Assembly: GCF_016802865.1 (NCBI RefSeq)
Contig: NZ_JAEVHM010000031.1
Span: 1-43,850 of the forward strand
Length of the DNA stretch: 43,850 nucleotides
Direction of reading: 5' to 3'
Origin: Micromonospora parastrephiae
GTDB lineage: Bacteria; Actinomycetota; Actinomycetes; Mycobacteriales; Micromonosporaceae
Position numbers and translations under genes: made by a program. Below the pieces are notes generated by a model. The model was not told the DNA's origin and searched no databases. It saw nothing but the letters and a program-made list of their open reading frames with translations. Positions 8,654 to 16,505 of this stretch are shown here, piece by piece (the first letter of the stretch is position 1; every line of letters starts with the position of its first letter).

Positions 8654-10015
8654 GTGGCGGAGATGCACACCGGCGTCGGTCGTCAGCGAGGTGCTCGACC
8701 GTGGCCCCGGCCGCGTCGTATCGCCACCCTGTCGGTGCACACGTCACCGCTGCACCAGCCCGGGACGGGTGATGCCGGCGGGATGAACGTCTACATCCTG
8801 GAGGTCGCCCGGCGGCTGGCCGAGGCCAACGTCGAGGTGGAGATTTTCACCCGGGCCACCTCCGGCGACCTGCCTCCGGTGGTCGAGATGGCTCCCGGCG
8901 TGCAGGTCCGGCACATCACCTCCGGGCCGCTGGAGGGGCTGACCAAGGAGGAGTTGCCCGGGCAGCTCTGCGCCTTCACGGCCGGGGTGCTGCGGGCCGA
9001 GGCGTCCCGTCCGCCCGGTCACTACGACCTGATCCACTCCCACTACTGGCTCTCCGGCCAGGTCGGCTGGCTGGCCAAGGAGCGCTGGGGGGTGCCGCTG
9101 GTGCACACCGCGCACACCCTGGCGAAGGTCAAGAACGCCCAGCTCGCGGCCGACGACAGACCGGAGCCCAAGGCCCGGGTGATCGGCGAGGAGCAGGTGG
9201 TCGCGGAGGCGGACCGGCTGGTTGCCAACACCCGCGCGGAGGCCGTTGACCTGGTCGACCGGTACGACGCCGACCCCACGCGGGTGACCGTGGTGCAGCC
9301 GGGCGTGGACCTGGGCCGGTTCCGGCCCGCGCCGGGCAACCGGTCCGCGGCCACCCGCGACGCTCGTCGCCGGCTGGGCCTGCCGGTCGAGGGGTACGTG
9401 GTTGCCTTCGTCGGTCGGATCCAGCCGCTCAAGGCTCCCGACGTCCTGATCCGGGCGGTCGGCGCACTGCGGCAGCGCGATCCGGCGCTGGCCGACCAGG
9501 TGACCGTGGTGATCTGCGGTGGCCCCAGCGGCAGCGGACTGGACCGGCCGACCGCGCTGATCGAGTTGGCCGCCACGCTCGGGGTCACCGACCGGGTGCA
9601 ATTCCTGCCGCCGCGTACCGGGGACGACCTGCCGGCGCTGTACCGGGCCGCCGATGTGGTCGCGGTGCCGTCGCACAACGAATCCTTCGGGCTGGTCGCG
9701 CTGGAGGCACAGGCCTGCGGCACGCCGGTGGTGGCGGCCGCCGTGGGTGGGCTGGTCACCGCCGTGCGGGACCAGGTGAGCGGGGTGCTGATCGACGGGC
9801 ACGACCCGGTGAACTGGGCCCTCGCGTTGGGCCGTCTGTTGCCCGACCCGGCCCGCCGCGCCGCCCTGGCCCGGGGTGCCGAGCAGCACGCCCGGCACTT
9901 CTCCTGGGACCGCACGGTCGCCGGCCTGCTCAATGTCTACGGCGAGGCGATCACCGCGCACCGTACCCGGCTCGCCGCCGACCTGGCCGATCCCGCGCTC
10001 TCCTGCTCGTGGTGA
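8654..10015 (+). CDS. mshA: D-inositol-3-phosphate glycosyltransferase (mycothiol biosynthesis)
   Basis: A 453-residue GT4-family glycosyltransferase for the first step of mycothiol synthesis, transfer of GlcNAc from UDP-GlcNAc to inositol 3-phosphate. The N-terminal loop [19 protein letters not shown] is the MshA signature. [14 protein letters not shown] and [13 protein letters not shown] follow, then the second Rossmann domain with [18 protein letters not shown] and the EX7E-type nucleotide-sugar motif [21 protein letters not shown] 8654 is preferred: AAAGGAG lies 6 bases upstream, and it precedes an in-frame ATG at 8663. The upstream ATG at 8546 has no such support. Mycothiol is the main low-molecular-weight thiol of actinobacteria, so this gene is a good lineage marker. 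Confidence 0.95.
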   Translation: MAEMHTGVGRQRGARPWPRPRRIATLSVHTSPLHQPGTGDAGGMNVYILEVARRLAEANVEVEIFTRATSGDLPPVVEMAPGVQVRHITSGPLEGLTKEELPGQLCAFTAGVLRAEASRPPGHYDLIHSHYWLSGQVGWLAKERWGVPLVHTAHTLAKVKNAQLAADDRPEPKARVIGEEQVVAEADRLVANTRAEAVDLVDRYDADPTRVTVVQPGVDLGRFRPAPGNRSAATRDARRRLGLPVEGYVVAFVGRIQPLKAPDVLIRAVGALRQRDPALADQVTVVICGGPSGSGLDRPTALIELAATLGVTDRVQFLPPRTGDDLPALYRAADVVAVPSHNESFGLVALEAQACGTPVVAAAVGGLVTAVRDQVSGVLIDGHDPVNWALALGRLLPDPARRAALARGAEQHARHFSWDRTVAGLLNVYGEAITAHRTRLAADLADPALSCSW

Positions 10016-10059
10016 CCGGTGCCGTCGGTCGTCGCCGGGTGCGTGGACCGGGTCGGTCG

Positions 10060-10072
10060 TAGAGTGGGCCCG
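10060..10072 (+). promoter_or_regulatory. Leaderless-type -10 promoter of the YbjN-like gene
   Basis: TAGAGT at 10060-10065 is followed by 7 bases and the GTG start at 10073, with no ribosome binding site. It gives this gene its own start of transcription, 45 bases after mshA ends. Confidence 0.5.
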
Positions 10073-10588
10073 GTGAGCCCGAAGAGCGATCTTGCGAGCC
10101 TTATCGAGTCGGTCTGTACGGAGCGGGACCTGGCCTGGGAGTCGACCGGGCCCGGCTCGTACGCGGTGACCCTGCCGGGCACCCACAAGCTCAAGACGAT
10201 CTGCAACCTGATCGTCGGTGAGCACGCGCTGCGGGTCGAGGCGTTCGTGATGCGCCAGCCGGACGAGCGGCGCGAGGAGCTGTGGGCCTGGCTGTTGCAG
10301 CGCAACGCCCGGATGTACGGCGTCTCGTTCTCCACCGATGCGGTCGGCGACGTGTACCTGACCGGGCGGGTCAACCCGGCGGGGGTGGACGCCGACGAGT
10401 TGGACCGGCTGCTCGGGGCGGTGCTCACGTACGCCGACGAATCCTTCGACACCATGTTGGAGATCGGCTTCGGCAGCTCCATTCGGCGCGAGTACGAGTG
10501 GCGGGTCAAGCGCGGCGAGTCGACGGCGAATCTGGCCGCGTTCGCCCACCTTTTCGAACCCTCCGGGTCCGGCCCCGACCCGGCCTGA
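10073..10588 (+). CDS. YbjN domain-containing protein
   Basis: A 171-residue protein resembling the actinobacterial YbjN-domain family, whose fold is similar to type III secretion chaperones. Visible features are LIESVCTERDLAWE at the N-terminus, the strand pair YAVTLPGTHKLKTICNLIVG, FVMRQPDERREELWAWLLQRN and a C-terminal EIGFGSSIRREYEWRVKRGE. The role is unknown; a chaperone-like or stress function has been suggested for the family. Placement directly after mshA is common in this group of bacteria as I recall it. The GTG start is set by the -10 box and by the start of homology. Confidence 0.8.
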   Translation: MSPKSDLASLIESVCTERDLAWESTGPGSYAVTLPGTHKLKTICNLIVGEHALRVEAFVMRQPDERREELWAWLLQRNARMYGVSFSTDAVGDVYLTGRVNPAGVDADELDRLLGAVLTYADESFDTMLEIGFGSSIRREYEWRVKRGESTANLAAFAHLFEPSGSGPDPA

Positions 10589-10703
10589 CCGCATCCGGCC
10601 TGCGGCTGGTGGTTCGGAGTGCTCCTGACGGGTATGCCGCACCGCGCGGTGCGGCAGGGACCCCCGCGCGCCGAGGACGGAGTGTCGAGGAGCGGAGCGT
10701 CCC

Positions 10704-11675
10704 ATGGCTCAGCGGAACAGCTCGGGTCGCGGCGGAACTGCGACCAGGACCAAACAGCAGGCCGGTAACCAGACGCCGGGTACCCCTGGAATCTCCGAGT
10801 CGGAGATTTCCCGGATGCGGGTGGACGACATCCGGGGGCAGCTGCGCAAGCGCGGTGTCTCCGGGATCTCCGCTCTGCGCAAGCCCGACCTGGTGAAACA
10901 GTTGGTGCGTTCGTTGCGGGCCGGTGCGGGCCGGCGCAGCACCGGTCCTGCGGGCCGGGCCACCGGCAGCAGGGCGTCGGCGGGTCGCGCCGCCGCGACG
11001 AAGAAGGCGGCGGCGAGACCGGCGTCAAGCCGCGCGAAGGCCGCGCCGGCGAACAAGAGCGCCCCGGCGAAGCGGACGGCAGCGGCGAAGAAGACCGCGC
11101 CGGCGCGGAAGTCGACGGCGGCGAAGAAGACCACGTCGACGGCTGCGCGCACATCCGCGGCCGCTCGGAAGGCGACTGCGGCGCGTGGGACGGCGACGGC
11201 CCGTACCGCACCCGCGCGGAAGGCGCCGGCGAAGAAGGCCCCGGCGCGGCCGGCGGCGAAGCGGGCCGCGCCGACCCGCTCGACCGCCGGTACGGCGGCC
11301 GGTGGGATCCGGACCGGGCGGGGTACCGGCCGATCGGTCCGTAGTTCGCAGGTGATCTCGTCGATCGCGGATCGGCCGGAGCGGCCGGGGCGGAGCCTGA
11401 TCACCGCGAACCACGAGGTGATCCAACGGTGGGCACAGCAGCGCGGGGCGAAGCCGGCGACCATCGCCGGCACCGAGCGGGATGGTCGGGCCGGGGTGCT
11501 GACGTTCAACATTCCCGGATACCGGGAGAGCAGCCGGATCCGCGAGATCACCTGGGATGAGTGGTTCTACACGTTCGACCTGCGCCGGCTGAACCTGATC
11601 TATCAGGAGCAGATGCGCGACGGTCGGCAGAGCAACTTCTTCCGGACCGAATCACCCGAGCGTGAGGACGGTTGA
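10704..11675 (+). CDS. Rho_N-domain, histone H1-like lysine/alanine-rich DNA-binding protein
   Basis: A 323-residue three-part protein. Residues about 32-75 (SEISRMRVDDIRGQLRKRG, then ALRKPDLVKQLVRSL) form a Rho_N/SAP-like helix-extended-helix domain that binds nucleic acid. Residues about 80-210 are low-complexity AAKKTAPARKS-type repeats, like eukaryotic histone H1 and mycobacterial HupB tails. The last 90 residues form a compact conserved domain (LITANHEVIQRWAQQRGAKP, later EITWDEWFYTFDLRRLNLIY). The net charge is strongly positive, so it probably binds or compacts DNA. The start at ATG 10704 follows a purine-rich GAGGAGCGGAGCG stretch. A hairpin terminator lies downstream at 11997. I do not know a characterised orthologue of the whole protein. 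Confidence 0.82.
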   Translation: MAQRNSSGRGGTATRTKQQAGNQTPGTPGISESEISRMRVDDIRGQLRKRGVSGISALRKPDLVKQLVRSLRAGAGRRSTGPAGRATGSRASAGRAAATKKAAARPASSRAKAAPANKSAPAKRTAAAKKTAPARKSTAAKKTTSTAARTSAAARKATAARGTATARTAPARKAPAKKAPARPAAKRAAPTRSTAGTAAGGIRTGRGTGRSVRSSQVISSIADRPERPGRSLITANHEVIQRWAQQRGAKPATIAGTERDGRAGVLTFNIPGYRESSRIREITWDEWFYTFDLRRLNLIYQEQMRDGRQSNFFRTESPEREDG

Positions 11676-11996
11676 GGTGTTTGCGGGAATGTCGCAGGGG
11701 TATGCGGCTGTTGCCAGAGAGCGAGGCCCGAGCTGGGGATACTCGCCAGTTGTGACCGGCGAGACAGCCGGTCTGGGTTGAATCCAGAATCCGGGCGAAC
11801 TAACTTTATTGCACCGCGCCACGCTTGGAAACGTTCGGGGGAGCGGCGGATCGATCAGATCCGCGCACCAGGCGAGGCGCGAGGGGACGGGTGGACCAAC
11901 CGTTGGGGGACGGTGCCCACCTGTTTGGACCGGCGGCGCGAGCGGGCGATGCTTACGGGGGTGAGTGTTGCCCGCCGCCGCCGGCCCCACCGGCGG
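11676..11996. other. Non-coding stretch with short inverted repeats
   Basis: About 320 bases without a credible gene. Local GC is lower around 11795-11810, where CTAACTTTATTG breaks the general composition. Short inverted repeats occur, for example TCTGG/CCAGA around 11772-11789 and CCGG/CCGG around 11757-11772. I could not match it to a riboswitch or small-RNA family I know. It may hold the 3' untranslated region of the upstream gene or a small RNA. Confidence 0.35.
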
Positions 11997-12030
11997 GCGC
12001 CCACCATGACCTTCGGGGCATGGTGGGCGC
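11997..12030 (+). terminator. Perfect 12-bp hairpin between convergent genes
   Basis: Arms GCGCCCACCATG and CATGGTGGGCGC around a 10-base loop (ACCTTCGGGG), followed by TTT. It lies 39 bases from the end of the convergent MFS gene, so it can terminate transcription from both sides. Confidence 0.75.
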
Positions 12031-12068
12031 TTTGCGCTGTTCGTACCCCGTTGACCTGACTGGCCAAC

Positions 12069-13351
12069 TCACCCGGTCGAAACGTGGTCGGCGGGTGCTG
12101 TCGGCTCCCGGCCGGCGGCCCGTTGCAGCGCGGCGACGTGCCGCTCCCGTGGCGGCCCGGCGAGCAGGTGGCCGAACGCGGCCAGCAGGCCCAACCCGCC
12201 CACGATCAGCCAGTGCCGGTCACCGAGGTACTGCAGGCTCACCCCGCCGAGCGTGGGCGCGACGAACGCGGCGGCCGGGAACGTCAGGTAGAAGACGGAC
12301 TGGTACCGCGCCCGCAGTTGCGGGGGCGCGAGGTCGGCGTTGATCTGGGCGTTGGGTGGGGCGGCGAGCATCGACCCGACCGTCCAGACCACGGCGGCCC
12401 CGAGGTAGACAGCGAGGTCGTCCGCGACGGCGAGCACACCGAAACCGAGCGCGAGCAGGGCGGTGGAGACGGCCAGCACGACGTCCTTGCGGTGCCGGTC
12501 GATCAGCCGGGGCACGAACAGTTGCCCGAGCACGATCAGCGCGCCGCCCAGGGCGACCACCAGCCCGTACGCCGACGGGCCCAGGCCGTCCGACCGCATG
12601 GCCAGCGGCATGATCGTCGAGGTCTGCAGGGTGAGTACGGCCAGCACGAAGGTGAGCCCGACGAAGACCAGGAACGTCCGGTCGGTGAGCGCGGTGTGCA
12701 GGCCGGGGCTCCGGAGTCGGCCGGACTCGGCCGGTGGCCGGGGGGCGAGGGCCGGCGCGGCCCGTCGCAGGGTCTCCGGCACCTTCCAGCCGATCACGGC
12801 GGCGGCGGCCAGGGTGGCGCCAGCGTCGACGAGGAACAGCGCGGTGAAGCTCGCCTCGGCCAGCACCCCGGCGAGCAGCGAGGCGACCGCCATGCCCAGG
12901 TTGAACGCCCAGAACTGGAGGTTGAACGCGCGTGAGCGGCGCTGCGCGGGCACCACGTCGACGATTGCCGCGACAAAGGCCGGGCTGGGCATCGAGTGCA
13001 CGACGCCGACCAGCGCGGACAGCACCGCGATCAACACCAGCGGTCGGCTGAACGCCAGCGCCACCATCAGGCCGGCGGTGACCAGGTGCGCGGCGAGCAG
13101 GGTGGCCCGGCGGCCCCACCGGTCGCCAGCACCCCGCCGAGCAGTACGCCGGCGGCCCCACCGGCTCCGTACGCGCCGACGACCGTGCCGGCCAACGCCT
13201 CGCTGGCACCGCGCGCATCGGTGAGGTAGAGCGACAGGAAGAGCATCGCGAACGCGCCGGCCCGGTTGATGAGCAGGCCGGCCCAGAGGTACCAGAAGGT
13301 GGCGGGGAGACCACCGGCAGTGTCGTCCCACCAACGGCGCAGCGCCCGCAC
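12069..13351 (-). CDS. MFS transporter (multidrug-efflux type), frameshifted
   Basis: A 12-helix major facilitator in two frames. ATG 13351 starts MRALRRWWDDTAGGLPATFW and runs to GVLLGGVLA. The rest, from DRWGRRATLLAAHLV to the stop at 12069, lies in the next frame. The break is at about 13123: restoring one G (CTGGCGACC to CTGGCGGACC) recreates VLADRWGRRATL, the conserved MFS loop 2-3 motif, and a full-length protein of about 427 residues. It is a tandem paralogue of the next gene, with the same N-terminal signature and the VPAxxRxRAF motif. The frame break is probably a sequence error because everything else is intact. The transported compound is unknown. Confidence 0.82.
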
Positions 13352-13397
13352 CCGACCTCCCGACAGTTCAGCTTCCTAACAGTAGTCGGACCGTCGG

Positions 13398-14678
13398 TCA
13401 GGCGACCGCCTCGGTGGGCTGCGAAGCCCGGGTGTTGACCGGTACCAGTGCCTCGCCAGAGCGGCGCAGTTCGGCGGCGCGCCGCTCCCGGGTCGGCCCC
13501 GACACCAGGTGCGCCACCGCGGTCAGGACGCCGATCACGGCGCACGCGAACCAGAGCGTGTCGTTGCCGGCGTGCTCGCGCACCAGGCCGCCGAGGACCG
13601 GAGCGCTGGCCCCCGCGATCTGCCAGGAGAGGGAGAAGACCCCCTGGTAACGGCCGCGCAGCTCGGCCGGCGACAGCTCGGCGATCAGGGTGGAGTTGGA
13701 CGGCGAGTTCAGCATCTCGCCGAGCGTCCAGATCAGCACGGTCAGGCCGTAGAACCAGGCGGTGCCGGCGAACGCGGTCAGCCCGAACCCGACGCCCATC
13801 ACCACGGCGGCCAGGGCGAGCACGTGTGAGCGGTTGCGGCCCCGGATCAGCCGGGGCACGAAGAGTTGGCCGACCACGATCAGGACGCCGTTGAGCGCGA
13901 TCACCGAGCCGTAGGTGGCCGGGCTGAGGCCGTCGTCGCCCATGGCGATCGGGAGCATCGAGATGTGCTGGAGGAAAACCAGCGCGGCGAACAGGTTCAG
14001 GGCCACGAAACCGAGGTAGACCCGGTCGGTGAGGATCGTCCGCAGGGCGCCGCGTGGGGCCTGCACCATGGCCGCGGCCGCGGGCCCGGCCTGCCGCGTC
14101 TCCGGCACCCGGGTGAAGATGATCAGCGCGGTGATCAGCATGGTGCCGGCGTCGACCACGAACAGCAGCAGGTAGTCCGCCTGCGCGGCGAGGCCGGCGA
14201 GGACGGCGGCGCAGGCAAAGCCGAGGTTGATCGCCCAGTAGTTGAGCGAGAAGGCCCGCAGCCGGTCCTTCGCGGGCACCACGTCGATCATCATGGCGCC
14301 GAACGCGGGCCGAGCCGCCTCGGCGAACAGGCCGAGCAGCAGGGCGCCGAGCGCCACCGCCCAGAGGTCCCTGGCCAGCCCTAGCCCGAGCATCATGGCG
14401 GCGGCGCCGACGTGGGCGGTGAGCAGCGTGGGTCGGCGCCCCCACCGGTCGGCGAGCGTGCCGCCGGCGGTGGTGCCGACCGCGCCGCCGACGCCCCACA
14501 GCCCGAGCACCAGACCGGCCTGAGAGGCGGAGAAGCCGCGTTCCTGGGTCAGGTAGATGGCGAGGAAGACGAGGACGAACGAGCCGAGACGGTTGATCAG
14601 GGTGCCGGTCCACAGGTACCAGAAGGTGGTCGGCAGGCCGCCGGTGGTATCCCGGAACCAGCTCCGCATCGTCCGCAT
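13398..14678 (-). CDS. MFS transporter (multidrug-efflux type)
   Basis: An intact 426-residue major facilitator with about 12 hydrophobic segments. It begins MRTMRSWFRDTTGGLPTTFW and carries LADRWGRRPTLLTAH (loop 2-3 motif), MMIDVVPAKDRLRAFSLNYW and LGEMLNSPSNSTLIAELSP. These features match the actinobacterial MDR-type MFS group, thought to export drugs or metabolites by proton antiport. The paralogue downstream on the same strand begins 46 bases later, so the two are probably one operon from duplication. Divergent from phosphoglycerate mutase across about 150 bases, where an 8-base palindrome CTTGCAAG (14692-14699) lies just upstream of this start. Confidence 0.88.
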   Translation of the reverse strand: MRTMRSWFRDTTGGLPTTFWYLWTGTLINRLGSFVLVFLAIYLTQERGFSASQAGLVLGLWGVGGAVGTTAGGTLADRWGRRPTLLTAHVGAAAMMLGLGLARDLWAVALGALLLGLFAEAARPAFGAMMIDVVPAKDRLRAFSLNYWAINLGFACAAVLAGLAAQADYLLLFVVDAGTMLITALIIFTRVPETRQAGPAAAAMVQAPRGALRTILTDRVYLGFVALNLFAALVFLQHISMLPIAMGDDGLSPATYGSVIALNGVLIVVGQLFVPRLIRGRNRSHVLALAAVVMGVGFGLTAFAGTAWFYGLTVLIWTLGEMLNSPSNSTLIAELSPAELRGRYQGVFSLSWQIAGASAPVLGGLVREHAGNDTLWFACAVIGVLTAVAHLVSGPTRERRAAELRRSGEALVPVNTRASQPTEAVA

Positions 14679-14831
14679 ATGGCGCCCCCGCTTGCAAGTA
14701 ATGACCGATCTGACTTCAGTGCCTTACAACCCTAGTGCTGGCCGGATTCGCAGGTCATCAGCTTTTTCACGTGGTGGTCGTCACGACGGGTGCCCGCGTG
14801 TCCGGCCGGTGGTTGGTGCAGGATGATCCGC

Positions 14832-15599
14832 ATGACTGCGAGCGAGGGGCCCACCATCGGGACGCTGGTCCTGCTGCGGCACGGTGAGAGCGACTGGAAC
14901 GCCAAGAACCTCTTCACCGGCTGGGTGGACGTTGACCTGACCGAGAAGGGCGAGGGTGAGGCACGGCGCGGCGGCGAGCTGCTGCGCGAGCACAGCCTGC
15001 TGCCCGACGTCGTACACACCAGCGTGATGCGCCGGGCGATCCGCACCGCCGAGTTGGCGCTGAACGCCGCCGACCGGCACTGGATCGCGGTGCGCCGGTC
15101 GTGGCGGCTCAACGAGCGGCACTACGGTGCGCTGCAGGGCAAGAACAAGAAGCAGACCCTCGACGAGTACGGCGAGGAGCAGTTCATGCTCTGGCGCCGC
15201 TCGTACGACACGCCGCCGCCGCCGATCGCCGACGACGACGAGTGGTCGCAGGTCGGCGACCCGCGGTACGCGCTGCTGCCGACCGAGCTGATGCCGCGTA
15301 CCGAGTGCCTCAAGGACGTCGTCGAGCGGATGCTGCCCTACTGGTACGACTCGATCGTGCCGGACATTCTGGCTGGCCGGACGGTGCTGGTGGCCGCGCA
15401 CGGCAACTCGCTGCGGGCCCTGGTCAAGCACCTCGACCAGATCTCCGACGAGGCGATCGCCAAGCTGAACATCCCGACCGGCATCCCGCTGCGCTACGAC
15501 CTCGACCCGCAGCTGCGTCCGCTCACCCTGGGCGGCAGCTACCTCGACCCCACGGCAGCGAAGGAAGCGGCCGCCGCGGTCGCCAACCAGGGCCGCTGA
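14832..15599 (+). CDS. gpmA: 2,3-bisphosphoglycerate-dependent phosphoglycerate mutase
   Basis: A 255-residue glycolytic enzyme interconverting 3- and 2-phosphoglycerate. The catalytic histidine is in [18 protein letters not shown], with [17 protein letters not shown], the substrate-binding [12 protein letters not shown], and the second catalytic histidine in [16 protein letters not shown]. Length and motifs are those of the dimeric dPGM family. ATG 14832 is preferred to ATG 14823 because AGGA sits 8 bases upstream of it. The gene is followed by a strong hairpin and a convergent phoU; the gpm-phoU-senX3-regX3 order is conserved in many actinobacteria. Confidence 0.95.
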   Translation: MTASEGPTIGTLVLLRHGESDWNAKNLFTGWVDVDLTEKGEGEARRGGELLREHSLLPDVVHTSVMRRAIRTAELALNAADRHWIAVRRSWRLNERHYGALQGKNKKQTLDEYGEEQFMLWRRSYDTPPPPIADDDEWSQVGDPRYALLPTELMPRTECLKDVVERMLPYWYDSIVPDILAGRTVLVAAHGNSLRALVKHLDQISDEAIAKLNIPTGIPLRYDLDPQLRPLTLGGSYLDPTAAKEAAAAVANQGR

Positions 15600-15609
15600 G
15601 AGCAGACGA

Positions 15610-15636
15610 AGGGGCCCCTGCGGTGCAGGGGCCCCT
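15610..15636 (+). terminator. Bidirectional terminator between gpmA and phoU
   Basis: Perfect 12-base arms AGGGGCCCCTGC and GCAGGGGCCCCT around a GGT loop, 11 bases after the gpmA stop and 12 bases from the end of the convergent phoU. A short pyrimidine tract (CTTC) follows on the plus strand. Confidence 0.85.
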
Positions 15637-15648
15637 CTTCGATGCGGG

Positions 15649-16305
15649 TCAGTTGCTGGCGGGCTTGTTCTCCCCCGTGATCAGGAAGATCACGTGCTCG
15701 CCGGCGTTGACCGCGTGGTCGGCGAAGCGCTCGTAGAAGCGGCCCAGCAGGGTGGCGTCGATGGCGGTCTCGACCCCGTACGGCCAGTCGTCGCCGAGCA
15801 GCACCGAGAACAGGCTCTTGTGCAGCTCGTCCATCGCGTCGTCGTCGCGGTCCAGCTCGCCGGCGAGGTCGGCGTCGGGCTTCGCCAGCACCGAGCCGAT
15901 CTTCGCCGCCATCCGGTCGGCGATCTCGGACATCTCGGTGAAGACCGCCCGCAGTTCCGCAGGTACGGCGGGCGACGGGTGCCGACGTAGCGCCGTCTTC
16001 GCCACGTGGTCGGCGAGGTCACCCATCCGCTCCAGGTCGGCGGCGACGTGCAGTGCGGTGATCATCGCCCGCAGATCGGAGGCCACCGGTGCCTGCCGGG
16101 CGAGCAGGTCACAGACCCGCTCCTCGACGTGTCGGTAGAGGTCGTCGATCTCGGCGTCCCGCTCGATGACCGTCTCGCCGGCCTGCCGGTCGGCGGTGAG
16201 CAGGGCCCGGGTGGCCTGGCGCATGGCGGCGCGGACGCCCTCCGCCATGTCCACCAGCAGTTGGCTGACGATCTGGAGGTCGGCCCGGAACTCGTCGCGC
16301 ATCAT
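15649..16305 (-). CDS. phoU: Phosphate signalling complex protein PhoU
   Basis: A 218-residue, all-helical PhoU protein made of two repeats of three helices. It is a metal-binding accessory that links the Pst phosphate transporter to the sensor kinase and keeps the Pho response off when phosphate is plentiful. Both repeats carry the E/D-rich metal motif: VIERDAEIDDLYRHVEE in the first and ELDRDDDAMDELHKSL in the second. LERMGDLADHVAKTALR and FYERFADHAVNAGEHVIFL are the other conserved helices. ATG 16305 and ATG 16302 are adjacent candidates; AGGA lies 5 or 8 bases upstream. Divergent from senX3 with PHO-box repeats between. Confidence 0.93.
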   Translation of the reverse strand: MMRDEFRADLQIVSQLLVDMAEGVRAAMRQATRALLTADRQAGETVIERDAEIDDLYRHVEERVCDLLARQAPVASDLRAMITALHVAADLERMGDLADHVAKTALRRHPSPAVPAELRAVFTEMSEIADRMAAKIGSVLAKPDADLAGELDRDDDAMDELHKSLFSVLLGDDWPYGVETAIDATLLGRFYERFADHAVNAGEHVIFLITGENKPASN

Positions 16306-16394
16306 CACGTCCTGTGGTCGGTCGCCGCCGACGGGGTGCCGGCGCAGTGTTGAGCAGGTGCGACGCCAACGGTAGGTCGCGCGGACGGACCCGG

Positions 16395-16433
16395 GATGAA
16401 CCACGGTGAACGACGCCAGACGCGGGGGTGAAC
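16395..16433 (-). promoter_or_regulatory. PHO-box repeats upstream of phoU and senX3
   Basis: On the minus strand three copies of a GTTCAYC core occur: GTTCACC (16433-16427), GTTCACC (16411-16405) and GTTCATC (16401-16395). Spacing is 22 and 10 bases, close to the 11-base period of PhoP/RegX3 boxes built from GTTCACC direct repeats in Streptomyces. Position is 90-130 bases upstream of the phoU start and 70-110 upstream of senX3, fitting control of both by the phosphate response regulator. Confidence 0.65.
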
Positions 16434-16493
16434 ATTCCTCGAAGTGCGGGTGGTTCGTCCCGTTCTGTGTGGTAGCCAGGTTAACAATGACCC

Positions 16494-16505
16494 TACGATC
16501 GCCGG
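16494..16505 (+). promoter_or_regulatory. Leaderless-type -10 promoter of senX3
   Basis: TACGAT at 16494-16499, 6 bases, then the GTG start at 16506, with no ribosome binding site. The PHO-box repeats lie about 60-100 bases upstream. Confidence 0.55.

Noticed and set aside
10976..11290. Repeat array resembling CRISPR
   Set aside because: Short GCGAAGAAG-type repetition is coding low complexity, with no constant repeat length or spacers.
10924..11355. Arginine-rich small proteins encoded in other frames of the H1-like gene
   Set aside because: Produced by the AAG/GCG repeat DNA of the lysine/alanine tail; no start signals.
11700..11830. Riboswitch or tRNA in the non-coding gap
   Set aside because: No cloverleaf, no T-loop motif, and no match to cyclic di-AMP, cyclic di-GMP or cobalamin riboswitch cores that I know.
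12220..14697. 825-residue minus-strand frame spanning both MFS genes
   Set aside because: Wrong frame of two transporters; arginine- and proline-rich, no hydrophobic helices.
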